This document shows, piece by piece, positions 35,081 to 44,776 of a DNA stretch of 64,000 nt. The stretch comes from Verrucomicrobiales bacterium (GTDB lineage: Bacteria; Verrucomicrobiota; Verrucomicrobiia; Verrucomicrobiales; DEV007). Within the stretch, counting starts at the first letter, position 1; each line of letters starts with the position of its first letter. The DNA lies in NCBI GenBank assembly GCA_029213005.1, contig JARGPI010000010.1:168642-232641 (forward strand), given 5' to 3'. Below the pieces are notes generated by a model, which saw only the letters and a list, made by a program, of their open reading frames with translations, was not told the origin of the DNA and ran no database searches. The translations under genes and the position numbers were made by a program.

Positions 35081-35179
35081 ACTGAATTTATATTTTACCT
35101 TTATTGATTTCATTTTGTAACCCTTCTTCACTGAACGGTAACAGGACCCTGAAATGACTTATCGAATTCTCTACATGCT

Positions 35180-36370
35180 ATGAACTCGCAACATTTTGAT
35201 ATAGCCGTGATTGGCGGTGCGGCCAGCGGGGCATCTTTTGCCCTGAGAATGGCGCGGGCGGGCTGGAAGGTCGCTATAGTTGAAAAATCGGCTTTTCCCC
35301 GGCGAAAGGTTTGCGGTGAGTTTCTGTCGGCTACCAATCAGCCTCTGTTTAAAGATTTGGGATTGCACGAGGCAATTAATGATTCGGCGGGGCCTCCGGT
35401 TACCGATGTTGCGGTATTTTTCCGGGAAAACGTCATCTCCAGTCAGATGCCTCAGATCAATGGAGAGCCTCTTATGAAGGGAAACGCGCTGGGCAGAGAT
35501 CAACTCGACAATCTATTGATGAATCGGGCGATCGAATACGGCACCACGGCTTTTCAACCCGCCAGAGTGACAGGAGTCAATGTCGAGCCCGGTTGCTCAA
35601 CTATATCAATTAAAGATGACAGCGGTAAGGAATCGCTAATTACCGCACCAATTGTGGTAGGTGCGCATGGATCCTGGGGCGCCTCGAATTTGCCGTCTTT
35701 CCCCCAATCGAAAAAGAATTTACCCTCCGATTTGTTTGGTTTTAAAGCGTACTTTAAAGACGCAAATCTAAAGCCGGGATTGATGCCTCTTTTCGTGTTC
35801 ACCGGAGGATACGGAGGTCTTGTCGAGACTAACGACAACCGGCTCAGCTTTTCATGCTGTGTGCGACGAGATGAATTAAGCAAAATCCGGAAAAAATTTG
35901 CGAAAGAAAGTCCCGGTCAGGCGGTGGTAAATCACGTCTGTGAAATTATCAGAGGCAACCGGGAGGCCCACGGTGGTGCAATCGTCGACGGCAAGATTCT
36001 CTCGACCGGTCCGATCCGCCCCGGAATCCGGAAAGCCTATACCAACGGAATTTTCCGAGTCGGTAACGCAGCCGGGGAGGCTCATCCCGTAATCGCCGAG
36101 GGTGTGACGCTGGCCATGCAATCCAGCTGGCTGCTCTCAGAGGAGTGGATTGCAGCGGGTAAAGACGCCTCTCAACAGGAAGTCGCTCACAGCTATCAAA
36201 AGAAATGGCTCAAATGCTTCGGAACCCGGGTCCGTTCCTCTTTCATCTTTGCCCACCTTGCCATGAATCCGACGACCGGATCGGTGATGAATCTGGCGTT
36301 ACAGGCTTGCCCGCGACTCCTTTCCTATGGAGCGGCGCTCAGTGGTAAATCAAAAGTGGTCATCCGATGA
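35180..36370 (+). CDS. FAD-dependent oxidoreductase of the geranylgeranyl-reductase/PHBH type
   Basis: 396 residues. The N-terminal dinucleotide fold is VIGGAASGASFALRMARAGWKVAIVEK (a variant GxGxxG) with the RKVCGEFLS substrate-side segment. A late motif VGNAAGEAHPVIAEGVTLAM is the usual second FAD contact (GDAAG variant). This is the flavoprotein-monooxygenase/prenyl-reductase fold; prenyl-lipid or phenolic substrates are likely. The stop overlaps the next gene's ATG (ATGA), so the two flavoproteins are translationally coupled. Confidence 0.83.
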   Translation: MNSQHFDIAVIGGAASGASFALRMARAGWKVAIVEKSAFPRRKVCGEFLSATNQPLFKDLGLHEAINDSAGPPVTDVAVFFRENVISSQMPQINGEPLMKGNALGRDQLDNLLMNRAIEYGTTAFQPARVTGVNVEPGCSTISIKDDSGKESLITAPIVVGAHGSWGASNLPSFPQSKKNLPSDLFGFKAYFKDANLKPGLMPLFVFTGGYGGLVETNDNRLSFSCCVRRDELSKIRKKFAKESPGQAVVNHVCEIIRGNREAHGGAIVDGKILSTGPIRPGIRKAYTNGIFRVGNAAGEAHPVIAEGVTLAMQSSWLLSEEWIAAGKDASQQEVAHSYQKKWLKCFGTRVRSSFIFAHLAMNPTTGSVMNLALQACPRLLSYGAALSGKSKVVIR

Positions 36371-38007
36371 ATCAGGTCTCTGAGCAGTCGCTCCACCAGA
36401 GACTGGAGCATATAGTGGGTGAGAAATATATTTTAGGTCATCAGGATCACCTGGATCCCTACTGCCGGGATACGATCCCCTTCGAGAAAAACTGCCGGTT
36501 TGTGGTCCTGCCGGCCTCTGCGGAGGAAGTGGCGGAGATTGTTCGCACCGCCTCCAATTTTGATATACCGATTTGGGCATACAGCACCGGAAAAAACTGG
36601 GGATATGGCGCGACCATCGCCGCCCGGGATGGTGCGATCATCATGATTCTTCAGAGAATGAATCGAATTCTCGAGGTTGATGAAGAACTCGGATATGCGG
36701 TGATCGAACCCGGTGTCACTCAGGACCAACTCAATCAACATCTCAAAGAAACCGGCAGCCGACTATGGATGGACGCAACTGACTCGACTCCCAAAGCGAG
36801 TGTTTTGGGAAACGCACTGGAAAGGGGCGTCGGCTACACCAGTTACGGAGATCACTACGGTGCGATTTGCGGGTTGGAAGTCGTGCTCGCCGACGGAACG
36901 ACAGTCAGAACCTCCGCCGGGCCTGAGAATCTCAAAACCCGTTATACCTATAAATATGGAACGGGCCCCATCGTGGAAGGACTTTTCAGCCAGTCAAATC
37001 TGGGCATCGTAACTCGCGGAGGCATTGCCCTGATGCCCCGACCGGAGGACCATTGTTGTTTTTTCGTGAAAGTAAAATCAGAGGATAGCCTACCGGAAGT
37101 TCTAGTCGCAATGCGGGAACTGGTCCTCAATGGAATCGTAAACAGTAACATTCACACCATTAACGAATACTTTATTGCGGTGCTGATGGAGCCGTTTCCG
37201 AAAGGTGAAAACCGAAGTTCCACCGCCCTGACCGAAGCAGAAATCATATCGCTCAGGAAGCGCTACCTGATCACTCCCTGGAATGTTTCCGGTGCCGTTT
37301 ACGGAACCAAAGCACAGGTCAGAGCCAGCCTCCGGGAAGTGCGTAAACGACTGGGTCACTATGGAACTCTTTTTACGCTGAACCAGTGGCAATCCGATTT
37401 GGTTCACCGCGTTAGGAAACTAGTGGCGAAATCTCCCCGGCTTTGTCACAAACTTCACGGTCCGTTGAGAGTGGTAGACGCCATTCAGGAATTCTACCCC
37501 GTCTTCAAAGGTGAACCCATTGAGTTGGTAGTCCGGGCGTTTGAATATTATAAAGCACCCGTGCCACCTCCCGAAAGTGATATCGACCCGTCACGGGACG
37601 GAAATGCGACGGGGTTAATCTGGTTCCCGCCTCTGAGTCCTTTGAAACCGGACAACATCCGTGAAGTGATGGATATTTGCCGACCTGAATTTGAACGCTT
37701 CGGATTCAACTACAGCGCCGCGATTGTCATGGTCAATCCCAGAACCGTGATCGTCCTGGCCCAGATCTTTTTCGATAAATCCGACGCGGAGGAGACCGGC
37801 CGCGCAAAAGCACTCCACTCCATCATTATGGAAAAATGCCTCGCCGCCGGGTATCAGCAATACCGGACCAGCGTCGCTCATATGGAAACGATTCTGGACT
37901 CGAATCCCGAATATGCCAATCTCCTGCAGGGTATCAAATCAGCAGTTGATCCGACCAACCTTCTCGCCCCCGGTAGATATGGTGTCGTCACAAAATCCGG
38001 GAACTAG
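36367..38007 (+). CDS. VAO/PCMH-type FAD-linked oxidase
   Basis: 546 residues. The PCMH FAD-binding domain is clear: RFVVLPASAEEVAEIVRTASNFDIPIWAYSTGKNWGYG, then VIEPGVTQDQLNQHL, DSTPKASVLGNALERGVGYTSYGDHY and GLEVVLADGTTVRTS. The C-terminal half is the vanillyl-alcohol-oxidase/p-cresol-methylhydroxylase cap region, and VDPTNLLAPGRYGV is the typical last contact. Such enzymes oxidise para-substituted phenols, so the two coupled flavoproteins may act in turn on one aromatic or prenyl-phenol compound. That pairing is inference. Confidence 0.88.
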   Translation: MNQVSEQSLHQRLEHIVGEKYILGHQDHLDPYCRDTIPFEKNCRFVVLPASAEEVAEIVRTASNFDIPIWAYSTGKNWGYGATIAARDGAIIMILQRMNRILEVDEELGYAVIEPGVTQDQLNQHLKETGSRLWMDATDSTPKASVLGNALERGVGYTSYGDHYGAICGLEVVLADGTTVRTSAGPENLKTRYTYKYGTGPIVEGLFSQSNLGIVTRGGIALMPRPEDHCCFFVKVKSEDSLPEVLVAMRELVLNGIVNSNIHTINEYFIAVLMEPFPKGENRSSTALTEAEIISLRKRYLITPWNVSGAVYGTKAQVRASLREVRKRLGHYGTLFTLNQWQSDLVHRVRKLVAKSPRLCHKLHGPLRVVDAIQEFYPVFKGEPIELVVRAFEYYKAPVPPPESDIDPSRDGNATGLIWFPPLSPLKPDNIREVMDICRPEFERFGFNYSAAIVMVNPRTVIVLAQIFFDKSDAEETGRAKALHSIIMEKCLAAGYQQYRTSVAHMETILDSNPEYANLLQGIKSAVDPTNLLAPGRYGVVTKSGN

Positions 38008-38256
38008 GCACCGTTAGAGTCCCTGAATTTTTTTGACATTGTTTCGATTAGGTTGACGCTAATTATAGAGATGTCGGAAGCCTGCACTGTAGGGGCGGCT
38101 TTTGTCACACGGCAGAAGCCTCGCCCTCTGAGGATTGTTCCTGCACCACGATGCTGAAAACTTTTATCCGCGGGGTCTCCGGGATTTTTTGAATTTGATG
38201 CTGGATTGACATGCCGCATTCCATTCATAATCAAGCAAACAGGAACCAATAAAGCC

Positions 38257-38709
38257 ATGGAAATATCAGACACGATAAACTCAATAATCAGCCAGAAAAC
38301 GAATCGCGAGTTATGGAGGGTCGAACCGGACGATAAAGTTTTCGACGCGATCACCCTGATGTCGCTTCAAAATGTCGGAGCACTTTTGGTAATGGATGGA
38401 GACGTCCTTGCCGGAATTATTTCGGAACGTGACTACACCCGGAAAGTTATCCTCGCAGGTCGCTCTTCCAAAGACACCGCAGTCCAGGAAATTATGACCA
38501 GCCCGGTGTATTGCATTCCACCGGATTCTAAAGTAACCGATTCACTACATCTCATGTCTGAAAAACACATCCGTCATCTGCCGGTAGTGGAAGCGGGAAA
38601 GGTCATCGGTATTGTTTCGATCGGAGACCTCATCAAGCGGGTTATGGCCTCTCAGGAAACCCTGATCGATCAGTTGGAAAGCTATCTCTCAGCTACCTAT
38701 CACGGCTAA
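38257..38709 (+). CDS. Tandem CBS-domain protein
   Basis: 150 residues from the ATG at 38257 (AGGA 12 nt upstream); a longer frame start at 38206 adds non-family residues. Two CBS units are visible: KVFDAITLMSLQNVGALLVMDGDVLAGIISERDYTRKVI, and KVTDSLHLMSEKHIRHLPVVEAGKVIGIVSIGDLIKRV. CBS pairs bind adenosyl ligands and regulate partner proteins. There is no catalytic domain, so it is a stand-alone ligand sensor. Confidence 0.88.
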   Translation: MEISDTINSIISQKTNRELWRVEPDDKVFDAITLMSLQNVGALLVMDGDVLAGIISERDYTRKVILAGRSSKDTAVQEIMTSPVYCIPPDSKVTDSLHLMSEKHIRHLPVVEAGKVIGIVSIGDLIKRVMASQETLIDQLESYLSATYHG

Positions 38710-38741
38710 TTTCCCCTCGAAGGGTTGTATCGTTCGCGGTT

Positions 38742-40280
38742 ATGACCGATAGACAGTCGGCTATGATTTGTCGCATCTTTGCAACGCTCCTCTTACTCAT
38801 CTTTCCGGTCATCTCTCCGGCCGGCCCCCAATTTGCCACCTGCTTCGGTGATGACTCCGTGCTGCAGCGTGGGGAAACTACTCAGGTCTTCGGTTTCGAC
38901 GCCGACCCCACTACCAAACTGATGGTCCAATTCGGCGATCATTCCGCAGAAGCGAGCATCCAGCCGAACGGACGGTGGAACGCCACTCTGAAAAATTTAG
39001 CAGCGACCGATGTCGGACTGACTCTGAAGTTAATCGAAAACAATACGGTGGTTGATGCACTTTCCGGCATTGTAGTTGGCGACATCTGGATCGCGGCCGG
39101 ACAATCCAATATGCAAATGCAGGTCAGGCAAATGCAGCAAGGGATGCCACCGGCCGGGGATTGGGCGGACTCCGCGAACCTTCCTCAAATCCGATTCCGC
39201 CGGGTTAACGATGCCGTAAACCCTGATCAGAATTTAGAATCGAATCAATTGGAAGAGCGCGCGCCCTGGTTGAAAATGACTCCTGAACACGTCGGTCATT
39301 TCTCGGCAGTGGCGGCGGTATTCGCGAGAGAAATCGCTACTACGGTTAAATGCCCAATCGGAATCGTTGATCTCTCCTGGGGAGGGAAACCGATTGAACC
39401 GTTTATCCCCTCGGACCACTTCTCAACGCCCCTGCTTCGACACATTAAGGACCTGGCTGATACCGGTAAACTGGAAGAGCTGAAATCTCTCCACGGAGGC
39501 GTCATCATCCGGAATCCTGAGGGATACCCCGCTGCCATATTTAACGCAAGGATGGCCCCATTAAGCGAAATGCGCATCAAAGGATTCCTCTGGTATCAGG
39601 CCGAGTCGAACGCCGGAAAAGGCGAGGACCCTCGCGAGTACCGCGAGAAGATGACCGCTCTCGCATCCGGATGGCGGGAGCGATGGAACCAGAGAGAACT
39701 CCCCTTTTATTTTGTGCAACTGCCTGCCTACGGTCCTGCTGCCGGATGGATTCGAATGAGAGAAGAACAGCGCCGTGCTTTGGCTTTGATTCCCAATTCG
39801 GCCATGGCGGTGACGATCGATATCAAAGGGGAAGGGATTCATCCTCCTGATAAACTGGAGGTCGGTAAAAGACTTGCGAGTTGCGCACTGAATCATACCT
39901 ACGGTCTGAAACACATCGCGACCACCGGACCGGTCTATCAAAGTCACGAAACCGACGGCTCAGCGATCGTCGTTCACTTTTCCAATACTGAGGGCGGTCT
40001 GGTTGTCGGAGACCGACCGCTTTTCTCGGAGGTTAATTTTACTGACCGTAAATTACAATGGTTCGAAGTCGCCGGCGAGGACGGGGTATGGCATTCCGCG
40101 AGCGCCACAATAAAGGCGGATACCGTTCGCGTGAGCAGTCTTCAGGAACCTGCGCCGGTTGCGGTGAGGTATGCGTGTCACACCAACCCTCAGGGCGGAA
40201 ATCTCTATAACCGCGCCGGTTTACCCGCGTCTCCATTCTGTTCCGATTTGACGATGCTTCCCTGGGAGGACCAGAATTGA
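38742..40280 (+). CDS. Secreted sialate O-acetylesterase-like protein
   Basis: 512 residues. The ATG at 38742 gives a signal peptide beginning a few residues in (MICRIFATLLLLIFPV, an alternative start at 38763). The SGNH-type catalytic serine lies in AAGQSNMQMQ, then DLSWGGKPIEPF, GFLWYQAESNAG, and a late IHPPDKLEVGKRLA carrying the Asp/His pair. The N-terminus is a beta-sandwich (VLQRGETTQVFGF). Such enzymes remove O-acetyl groups from sialic acid or plant and algal glycans, a frequent trait of polysaccharide-degrading Verrucomicrobiota. Confidence 0.88.
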   Translation: MTDRQSAMICRIFATLLLLIFPVISPAGPQFATCFGDDSVLQRGETTQVFGFDADPTTKLMVQFGDHSAEASIQPNGRWNATLKNLAATDVGLTLKLIENNTVVDALSGIVVGDIWIAAGQSNMQMQVRQMQQGMPPAGDWADSANLPQIRFRRVNDAVNPDQNLESNQLEERAPWLKMTPEHVGHFSAVAAVFAREIATTVKCPIGIVDLSWGGKPIEPFIPSDHFSTPLLRHIKDLADTGKLEELKSLHGGVIIRNPEGYPAAIFNARMAPLSEMRIKGFLWYQAESNAGKGEDPREYREKMTALASGWRERWNQRELPFYFVQLPAYGPAAGWIRMREEQRRALALIPNSAMAVTIDIKGEGIHPPDKLEVGKRLASCALNHTYGLKHIATTGPVYQSHETDGSAIVVHFSNTEGGLVVGDRPLFSEVNFTDRKLQWFEVAGEDGVWHSASATIKADTVRVSSLQEPAPVAVRYACHTNPQGGNLYNRAGLPASPFCSDLTMLPWEDQN

Positions 40281-40326
40281 ACAAACTGGTTGACCGACTC
40301 CTCATCATCGGCGACGTGGGCGCATT

Positions 40327-41067
40327 ATGCCACCCAGACCGCGATTCGAAGAACTGGACTTTCGCTCAACATCGCTCGGGGACCTGAGTCTGAGACGGCG
40401 CACCATCCTTTCCCTCGACAACAGGGAAGTCTACGAAATCATCCTCGGCGACGCGTTTTTGATGTCGAGCCTGTTCACCGTCGTTGAGGAAGCGCTCTCC
40501 GAACTGGGTTTGAAAGCGGCCCTGAAAAAGTTCGGAGACCGGAAACTGGATGTCGTCGTCGGCGGCCTGGGTCTCGGTTACACTGCTGTAGCTGCACTTG
40601 AGTTCGAAGAAGTCAATTCTCTACTGGTTATCGACTACCTTCAACCCGTGATCGAATGGCATCAACAGGAACTGGTCCCGCTTGGTAAAAACCTGAACCA
40701 GGACGAACGGTGCCGCCTGGTACATAACGATTTCTTTACTTCGGCTGTCGAGACTCATTTTGATCCGGACCAACCGGACCGGCAATTCCACGCCGTGCTC
40801 CTCGACATCGATCATTCCCCGGACAATTTACTACACGAAAGACACTCCAATTTCTATAGTGTGGATGGTCTGAAAAAACTGGCCCAACAGATTCACGACG
40901 GAGGTGTGTTTGCTCTCTGGTCAGATGCTCCTCCCGAAGCCTCGTTTATGAAAGCTCTCGAAGAGGTTTTCGATTCCTGCGAATCTCATATTGTGGAGTT
41001 TGATAACCCGCTCCAGGAAAAAACCTCCGCCAGTACCGTTTACGTTGCGGTGAAAAAAGAGGAATAA
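40327..41067 (+). CDS. Spermidine-synthase-like methyltransferase-fold protein
   Basis: 246 residues. The SAM-type Rossmann core has VVVGGLGLGYTAVAAL (motif I) and LLVIDYLQPVIEWHQ (motif II acid), then HAVLLDIDHSPDNLLH and SVDGLKKLAQQIHDGGVFALWSD. The layout matches SpeE-like proteins that lack the full polyamine-site signature. It could be an aminopropyltransferase or a SAM-dependent methyltransferase on an unknown substrate. It lies 46 bp after the esterase and 40 bp before the lyase gene. Confidence 0.75.
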   Translation: MPPRPRFEELDFRSTSLGDLSLRRRTILSLDNREVYEIILGDAFLMSSLFTVVEEALSELGLKAALKKFGDRKLDVVVGGLGLGYTAVAALEFEEVNSLLVIDYLQPVIEWHQQELVPLGKNLNQDERCRLVHNDFFTSAVETHFDPDQPDRQFHAVLLDIDHSPDNLLHERHSNFYSVDGLKKLAQQIHDGGVFALWSDAPPEASFMKALEEVFDSCESHIVEFDNPLQEKTSASTVYVAVKKEE

Positions 41068-41107
41068 TTTTCTCTTTAAAACCCCGCTTAATCCTGCATT
41101 TTCAGCC

Positions 41108-42241
41108 ATGTCTTTTGATGATGTCATCCCGCGCCGGGATACAGGTTCTTTGAAGTGGAATGCGAAGCCCACACTGGATCCATTCTGGATCGCAGATATG
41201 GATTTCGCCTCACCTCCCGCCGTGATTGAGGCTCTCCAAACCCGGGTGGCCCACGGCGTATTCGGTTACCCAACTCCTCATGACGGGTTAAAAGAAGCCC
41301 TGTTCAACTACCTGTCGAAGCGCCTGAATTACCACTCATCAGACACCGACATTGTTCATCTCGGCGGCCTGGTTCCGGCATTATCGCTGGCCGCACGAGC
41401 TTTCGGGCAGCCCGGAGATGAAATCCTGACCTGCACCCCGGTGTATCCACCCTTCGTGTCAGTCGGTAACGATGCCGATATGAAGACGGTAACCGTGGAC
41501 CATATCAAAGTTGACGGTTCCTGGACCTTTGACTGGGAGGCGATGGAACAGGCTGTGACGCCGAAAACCAAAGTCTTTTTCCTCTGCAACCCTCAAAACC
41601 CGCTGGGTCGTTGCTTTACCGCTGACGAAATTACCAAAATAGGAAATTTTTGCTTACGCCACAACATCCTGCTAGTCTCCGATGAAATTCATTGCGATCT
41701 GGTGCTGGATGAAAGTCTCACCCCCTTCTTCAGCGCTCTCCACCTGCCGGAGGAGCTCAGGCAAAATACCATCGTTCTACTGGCCCCCTCCAAAACCTAC
41801 AACATTGCCGGACTAGGTTACTCCTTTGCCGTCATCGAAAATCCTGAAATCCGGAGAAAATTTACTCAAGCCCGCGGGCACACCATGCCGGAGATCAACT
41901 GCCTGGCCTACTACGCCGCGGAAGCAGCTTATCGAGATGGCGAAACGTGGCGTCAGGATTTACTGGCATATCTTCGCGTCAACCGGGCGATTATTACCGA
42001 TTTTGCCGCTCGTGAACTCGACGGAAAACTTGTGGTTCCCAATATAGAAGCGACCTATCTCGCGTGGATGGATTGCCGGGACTTCCCTTTCACAAATCCG
42101 GCCCAACATCTCGAAAAAGCAGAAATTTTCGTCTCTGACGGAGCCTATTTCCGCGCTCCGGGACGTATTCGTTTTAACTTTGGCTGTCCTCAAAGTCGGG
42201 TTCTGGAAGGTCTCGAAAAAATTAAGTCCGGTTTGCAATAG
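41108..42241 (+). CDS. patB: PatB/MalY-type cystathionine beta-lyase (PLP)
   Basis: 377 residues. The family start FDDVIPRRDTGSLKWN is followed by FWIADMDFASPPAVIEAL. The PLP lysine lies in APSKTYNIAGL, and the aspartate and asparagine contacts in NPQNPLGRCF and VSDEIHCDLVL. MalY/PatB enzymes cleave C-S bonds (cystathionine, cystine) and sometimes act as regulators. Length and order of motifs are normal. Confidence 0.9.
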   Translation: MSFDDVIPRRDTGSLKWNAKPTLDPFWIADMDFASPPAVIEALQTRVAHGVFGYPTPHDGLKEALFNYLSKRLNYHSSDTDIVHLGGLVPALSLAARAFGQPGDEILTCTPVYPPFVSVGNDADMKTVTVDHIKVDGSWTFDWEAMEQAVTPKTKVFFLCNPQNPLGRCFTADEITKIGNFCLRHNILLVSDEIHCDLVLDESLTPFFSALHLPEELRQNTIVLLAPSKTYNIAGLGYSFAVIENPEIRRKFTQARGHTMPEINCLAYYAAEAAYRDGETWRQDLLAYLRVNRAIITDFAARELDGKLVVPNIEATYLAWMDCRDFPFTNPAQHLEKAEIFVSDGAYFRAPGRIRFNFGCPQSRVLEGLEKIKSGLQ

Positions 42242-42303
42242 TCCGGAAACTTTCAGGGTTTGGTTATCGCGACAGAAAATATTGAGTTACTATCCCTCCG
42301 AAT

Positions 42304-43710
42304 ATGCCAGAAAGCCTCAACACGCCCCCTCCTTTACCCTCCGAAAAGCCGGTATCTCCAACCACCATTCTGTCGTGGTTGATCATCATCGTCAGCGTTG
42401 CCTTTCTTGCCTGGACCGCTAACCAGCCCATCGAAGAAGAGCTGCCGCCGGAGACAGCCAGCGAGCAGGGCCTGATCCCGATAGATGACGCCAATGAGCT
42501 GGCGATGTTAAAAATTCAGAGCCGTTTCATCATCGGGGTCTATCAAGTCAATCGTCCCGAAGCGATTAGCTCCCTGAAACAATTGGAATCGCTGGCCAAA
42601 ACGCCCCGCGGAAAAGCGGCGATCGCGATCGTTAAGAGCTTCGTCGATCAGGAAAACGGTTTGAAGACCGGAATCGATTACCTCGAAACGATCGATACGT
42701 CAAAAGACTCGAATCAAAGACTTAAAACAAAGGTCCTAAGCGCTATTCAAGATGGTGTGGACGAGGAGCAAAGATCGGACTTAAAAAGAGAGGTCGGCTG
42801 GTTTTCAAAACTGCTACCTCCGGAGGACCCTACTAACGAAAACACCATCGGGGAAGCCGTTAGAAAGGAGTCCTTCAATACGATGATAAAACTGGGCGGC
42901 TTTTTCTCGATCGCCTTCTTAGCGGGTCTATCGGGTTTTGTCCTGCTGGTGCTTTTCTTTATTAATCTCTCCAACGGATCGATAAAGCTGCGCTTTGATG
43001 CGACGAGAGGCAGCGGCAAGCGCCATCTCTTCCTCGAGGCATTTGCCGTTTATATAGGTATTATGGCCCTCGGGCACTGGCTTGCGGTCGCTGTTGATCC
43101 GATCATTTCCATCATCAGTTATGCCGCCTCCTTTCTCCTTGCGGTGATGTGGCCATTTTTTCGGGGCTGCTCCTGGAAAGAAGCTCGCTCCCTGATTGGC
43201 TGGAACCGGGGCGCTGGCTTTTTTCGTGAGATAGGGGCAGGCATCGTCGGCTACCTGGGAATCATTATTTTCGCCATCGTCGGGCTGATCGGAACACTGA
43301 TCCTGATTGCCATTTTCAATCTGATCCAGGGTGGTGACGATCCTGCCAGCGCGGCAGGCACCTCTCACCCTATTGTTGGAATGCTGGATTCGGCGAACAG
43401 CATCTGGGGTAAGCTTTCTCTACTTTTTCTCGCTGCCGGGTTGGCACCCCTCCTCGAAGAAACGATGTTCCGTGGCGCTCTCTTTCGTTATATGCGAAAG
43501 AGTTGGGGATTTATCCTGAGTTCAGTTGTCGGAGGTATCATTTTCGCGATTATCCACCCACAAGGCATGTTTGCTCTACCCGCCTTATCGATGATGGGTA
43601 TTGGCTTTGCTCTTTTGCGGGAATGGAGAGATTCCCTGATCGCTTCGATGACCGCTCACGCGCTCAATAACGGAATGATCGTCACGCTGCTGTTATCAAT
43701 TATGACTTAG
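42304..43710 (+). CDS. CPBP intramembrane glutamic protease with soluble N-terminal domain
   Basis: 468 residues. One N-terminal helix (about 20-38) precedes a soluble helical part (about 55-195), then about eight membrane helices. The CAAX/CPBP motifs are EETMFRGALFRY (EExxxR) at about residue 385 and FAIIHPQG (F-x3-H) about 35 residues later, with NNGMIVT last. The catalytic pair is normal. The N-terminal soluble repeat-like domain is not typical and may bind a substrate. The stop overlaps that of the UbiA gene on the other strand by 4 bp. Confidence 0.87.
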   Translation: MPESLNTPPPLPSEKPVSPTTILSWLIIIVSVAFLAWTANQPIEEELPPETASEQGLIPIDDANELAMLKIQSRFIIGVYQVNRPEAISSLKQLESLAKTPRGKAAIAIVKSFVDQENGLKTGIDYLETIDTSKDSNQRLKTKVLSAIQDGVDEEQRSDLKREVGWFSKLLPPEDPTNENTIGEAVRKESFNTMIKLGGFFSIAFLAGLSGFVLLVLFFINLSNGSIKLRFDATRGSGKRHLFLEAFAVYIGIMALGHWLAVAVDPIISIISYAASFLLAVMWPFFRGCSWKEARSLIGWNRGAGFFREIGAGIVGYLGIIIFAIVGLIGTLILIAIFNLIQGGDDPASAAGTSHPIVGMLDSANSIWGKLSLLFLAAGLAPLLEETMFRGALFRYMRKSWGFILSSVVGGIIFAIIHPQGMFALPALSMMGIGFALLREWRDSLIASMTAHALNNGMIVTLLLSIMT

Positions 43711-44585
43711 GTCGCCGGAATAAAACGCTGGGCAATTAAAGTCACCGCAAAACATCCCAGGCAAAACAATCCGGCCCGCCAGTCCAGCAGGACGGCCACC
43801 GTGGTATCATATAGAGCAATCCCGGCAATCGCCGCACCGATTCCGGCGGGAATTTTTCCCGCAGCGAGAAGTGATCGGGTGTAAACAATCCATATACTGG
43901 AGGCGATGATCCCGGTGAACAAGAGCAGTTGAGATATATCGAGACTCCGCTCGCAATACAGCACCATCACCGGAAAAGCGGTCGGGATGAGCAGCATCAA
44001 TCGCGGCAGGGTGGAAAGCGCAGTATCCGGTTTCCCCCGCTCACTCCGCGCTACCATGGTCAACGCCGCAATATAGAGAAGCACTCCTATTCCCAACAGG
44101 TAGATCAATGGGGAAATCGGGCTCAATTGCATGTCAGCCCGGGCCGCTTCCCAGGCAAGCAGATAGACCAGAGTCCGGCACAGCCCCATCAGTAACACTG
44201 AGCCTTTCCATTTTTTATGAATCCAGTCATAGGCAAGGATCGCGGCAACCAGACCTGCGAGAACCCCGATTCCGGGATTGGCCTTCCACATCAGCAGAGC
44301 GATTCCCGCCAGCATCTGCCCAATTCCGATGATCCAGGTGGCGGAGAGAGAAATCGCGCCGCTGGGGATGGGGCGTTCCGGGGCATTCTCGCGATCCCAT
44401 CCCGCATCAAAGGCATCGTTCAGAGTCATTCCGGCCCAGTAAAGCAAGCTGACGCCGGCGATAAGCCATCCGATTTCCCAGCCAAAGAATCCGCCGCCAA
44501 CCAGCCAACCCACCACCACATTTGTCCAAACCGTAGGTAAGTTGGAAACGCGGCCCAAAATCAAGAGTGTTCGTAGAAATTTCAA
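43707..44585 (-). CDS. UbiA-family prenyltransferase
   Basis: 292 residues with about nine hydrophobic helices. The first Asp-rich motif NDAFDAGWDRENAPERPIPSG (N-D-x3-D-x3-D) and the second, YDWIHKKWKG, bind the Mg-pyrophosphate of a prenyl donor. Members attach prenyl chains to aromatic or lipid-head acceptors; the acceptor is unknown here. The motif YDWIHKKWKG differs from the DxxxD of ubiquinone enzymes, so it may belong to the SCO4491-like group. A GTAC-core pair lies in the leader 16 bp upstream of the start. Confidence 0.88.
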   Translation of the reverse strand: MKFLRTLLILGRVSNLPTVWTNVVVGWLVGGGFFGWEIGWLIAGVSLLYWAGMTLNDAFDAGWDRENAPERPIPSGAISLSATWIIGIGQMLAGIALLMWKANPGIGVLAGLVAAILAYDWIHKKWKGSVLLMGLCRTLVYLLAWEAARADMQLSPISPLIYLLGIGVLLYIAALTMVARSERGKPDTALSTLPRLMLLIPTAFPVMVLYCERSLDISQLLLFTGIIASSIWIVYTRSLLAAGKIPAGIGAAIAGIALYDTTVAVLLDWRAGLFCLGCFAVTLIAQRFIPAT

Positions 44586-44600
44586 GACAAGACCGCGATT

Positions 44601-44633
44601 GTACAGGGTACAGTCGCTGAGTCAACAGGGTAC
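44601..44633. repeat. GTAC-core repeat pair, direct, 22 bp spacing
   Basis: GTACAGGGTAC (44601-44611) is perfect, and CAACAGGGTAC (44623-44633) differs only in its first two bases. Each is followed by AGTC. It lies in the divergent gap between the UbiA gene and the DUF4126 gene. Confidence 0.85.
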
Positions 44634-44776
44634 AGTCCGCACAATCCTCTCAAAAATTTATCTACGGTATAATTAACTGAACCGTTTGTAATGGTGCAGA
44701 AAGTCATTCCGATGTTTGATGGGCGCAAATTGGGCGATTACACGACGCCTTAACAGCTCAACTGACAGTATACCCC

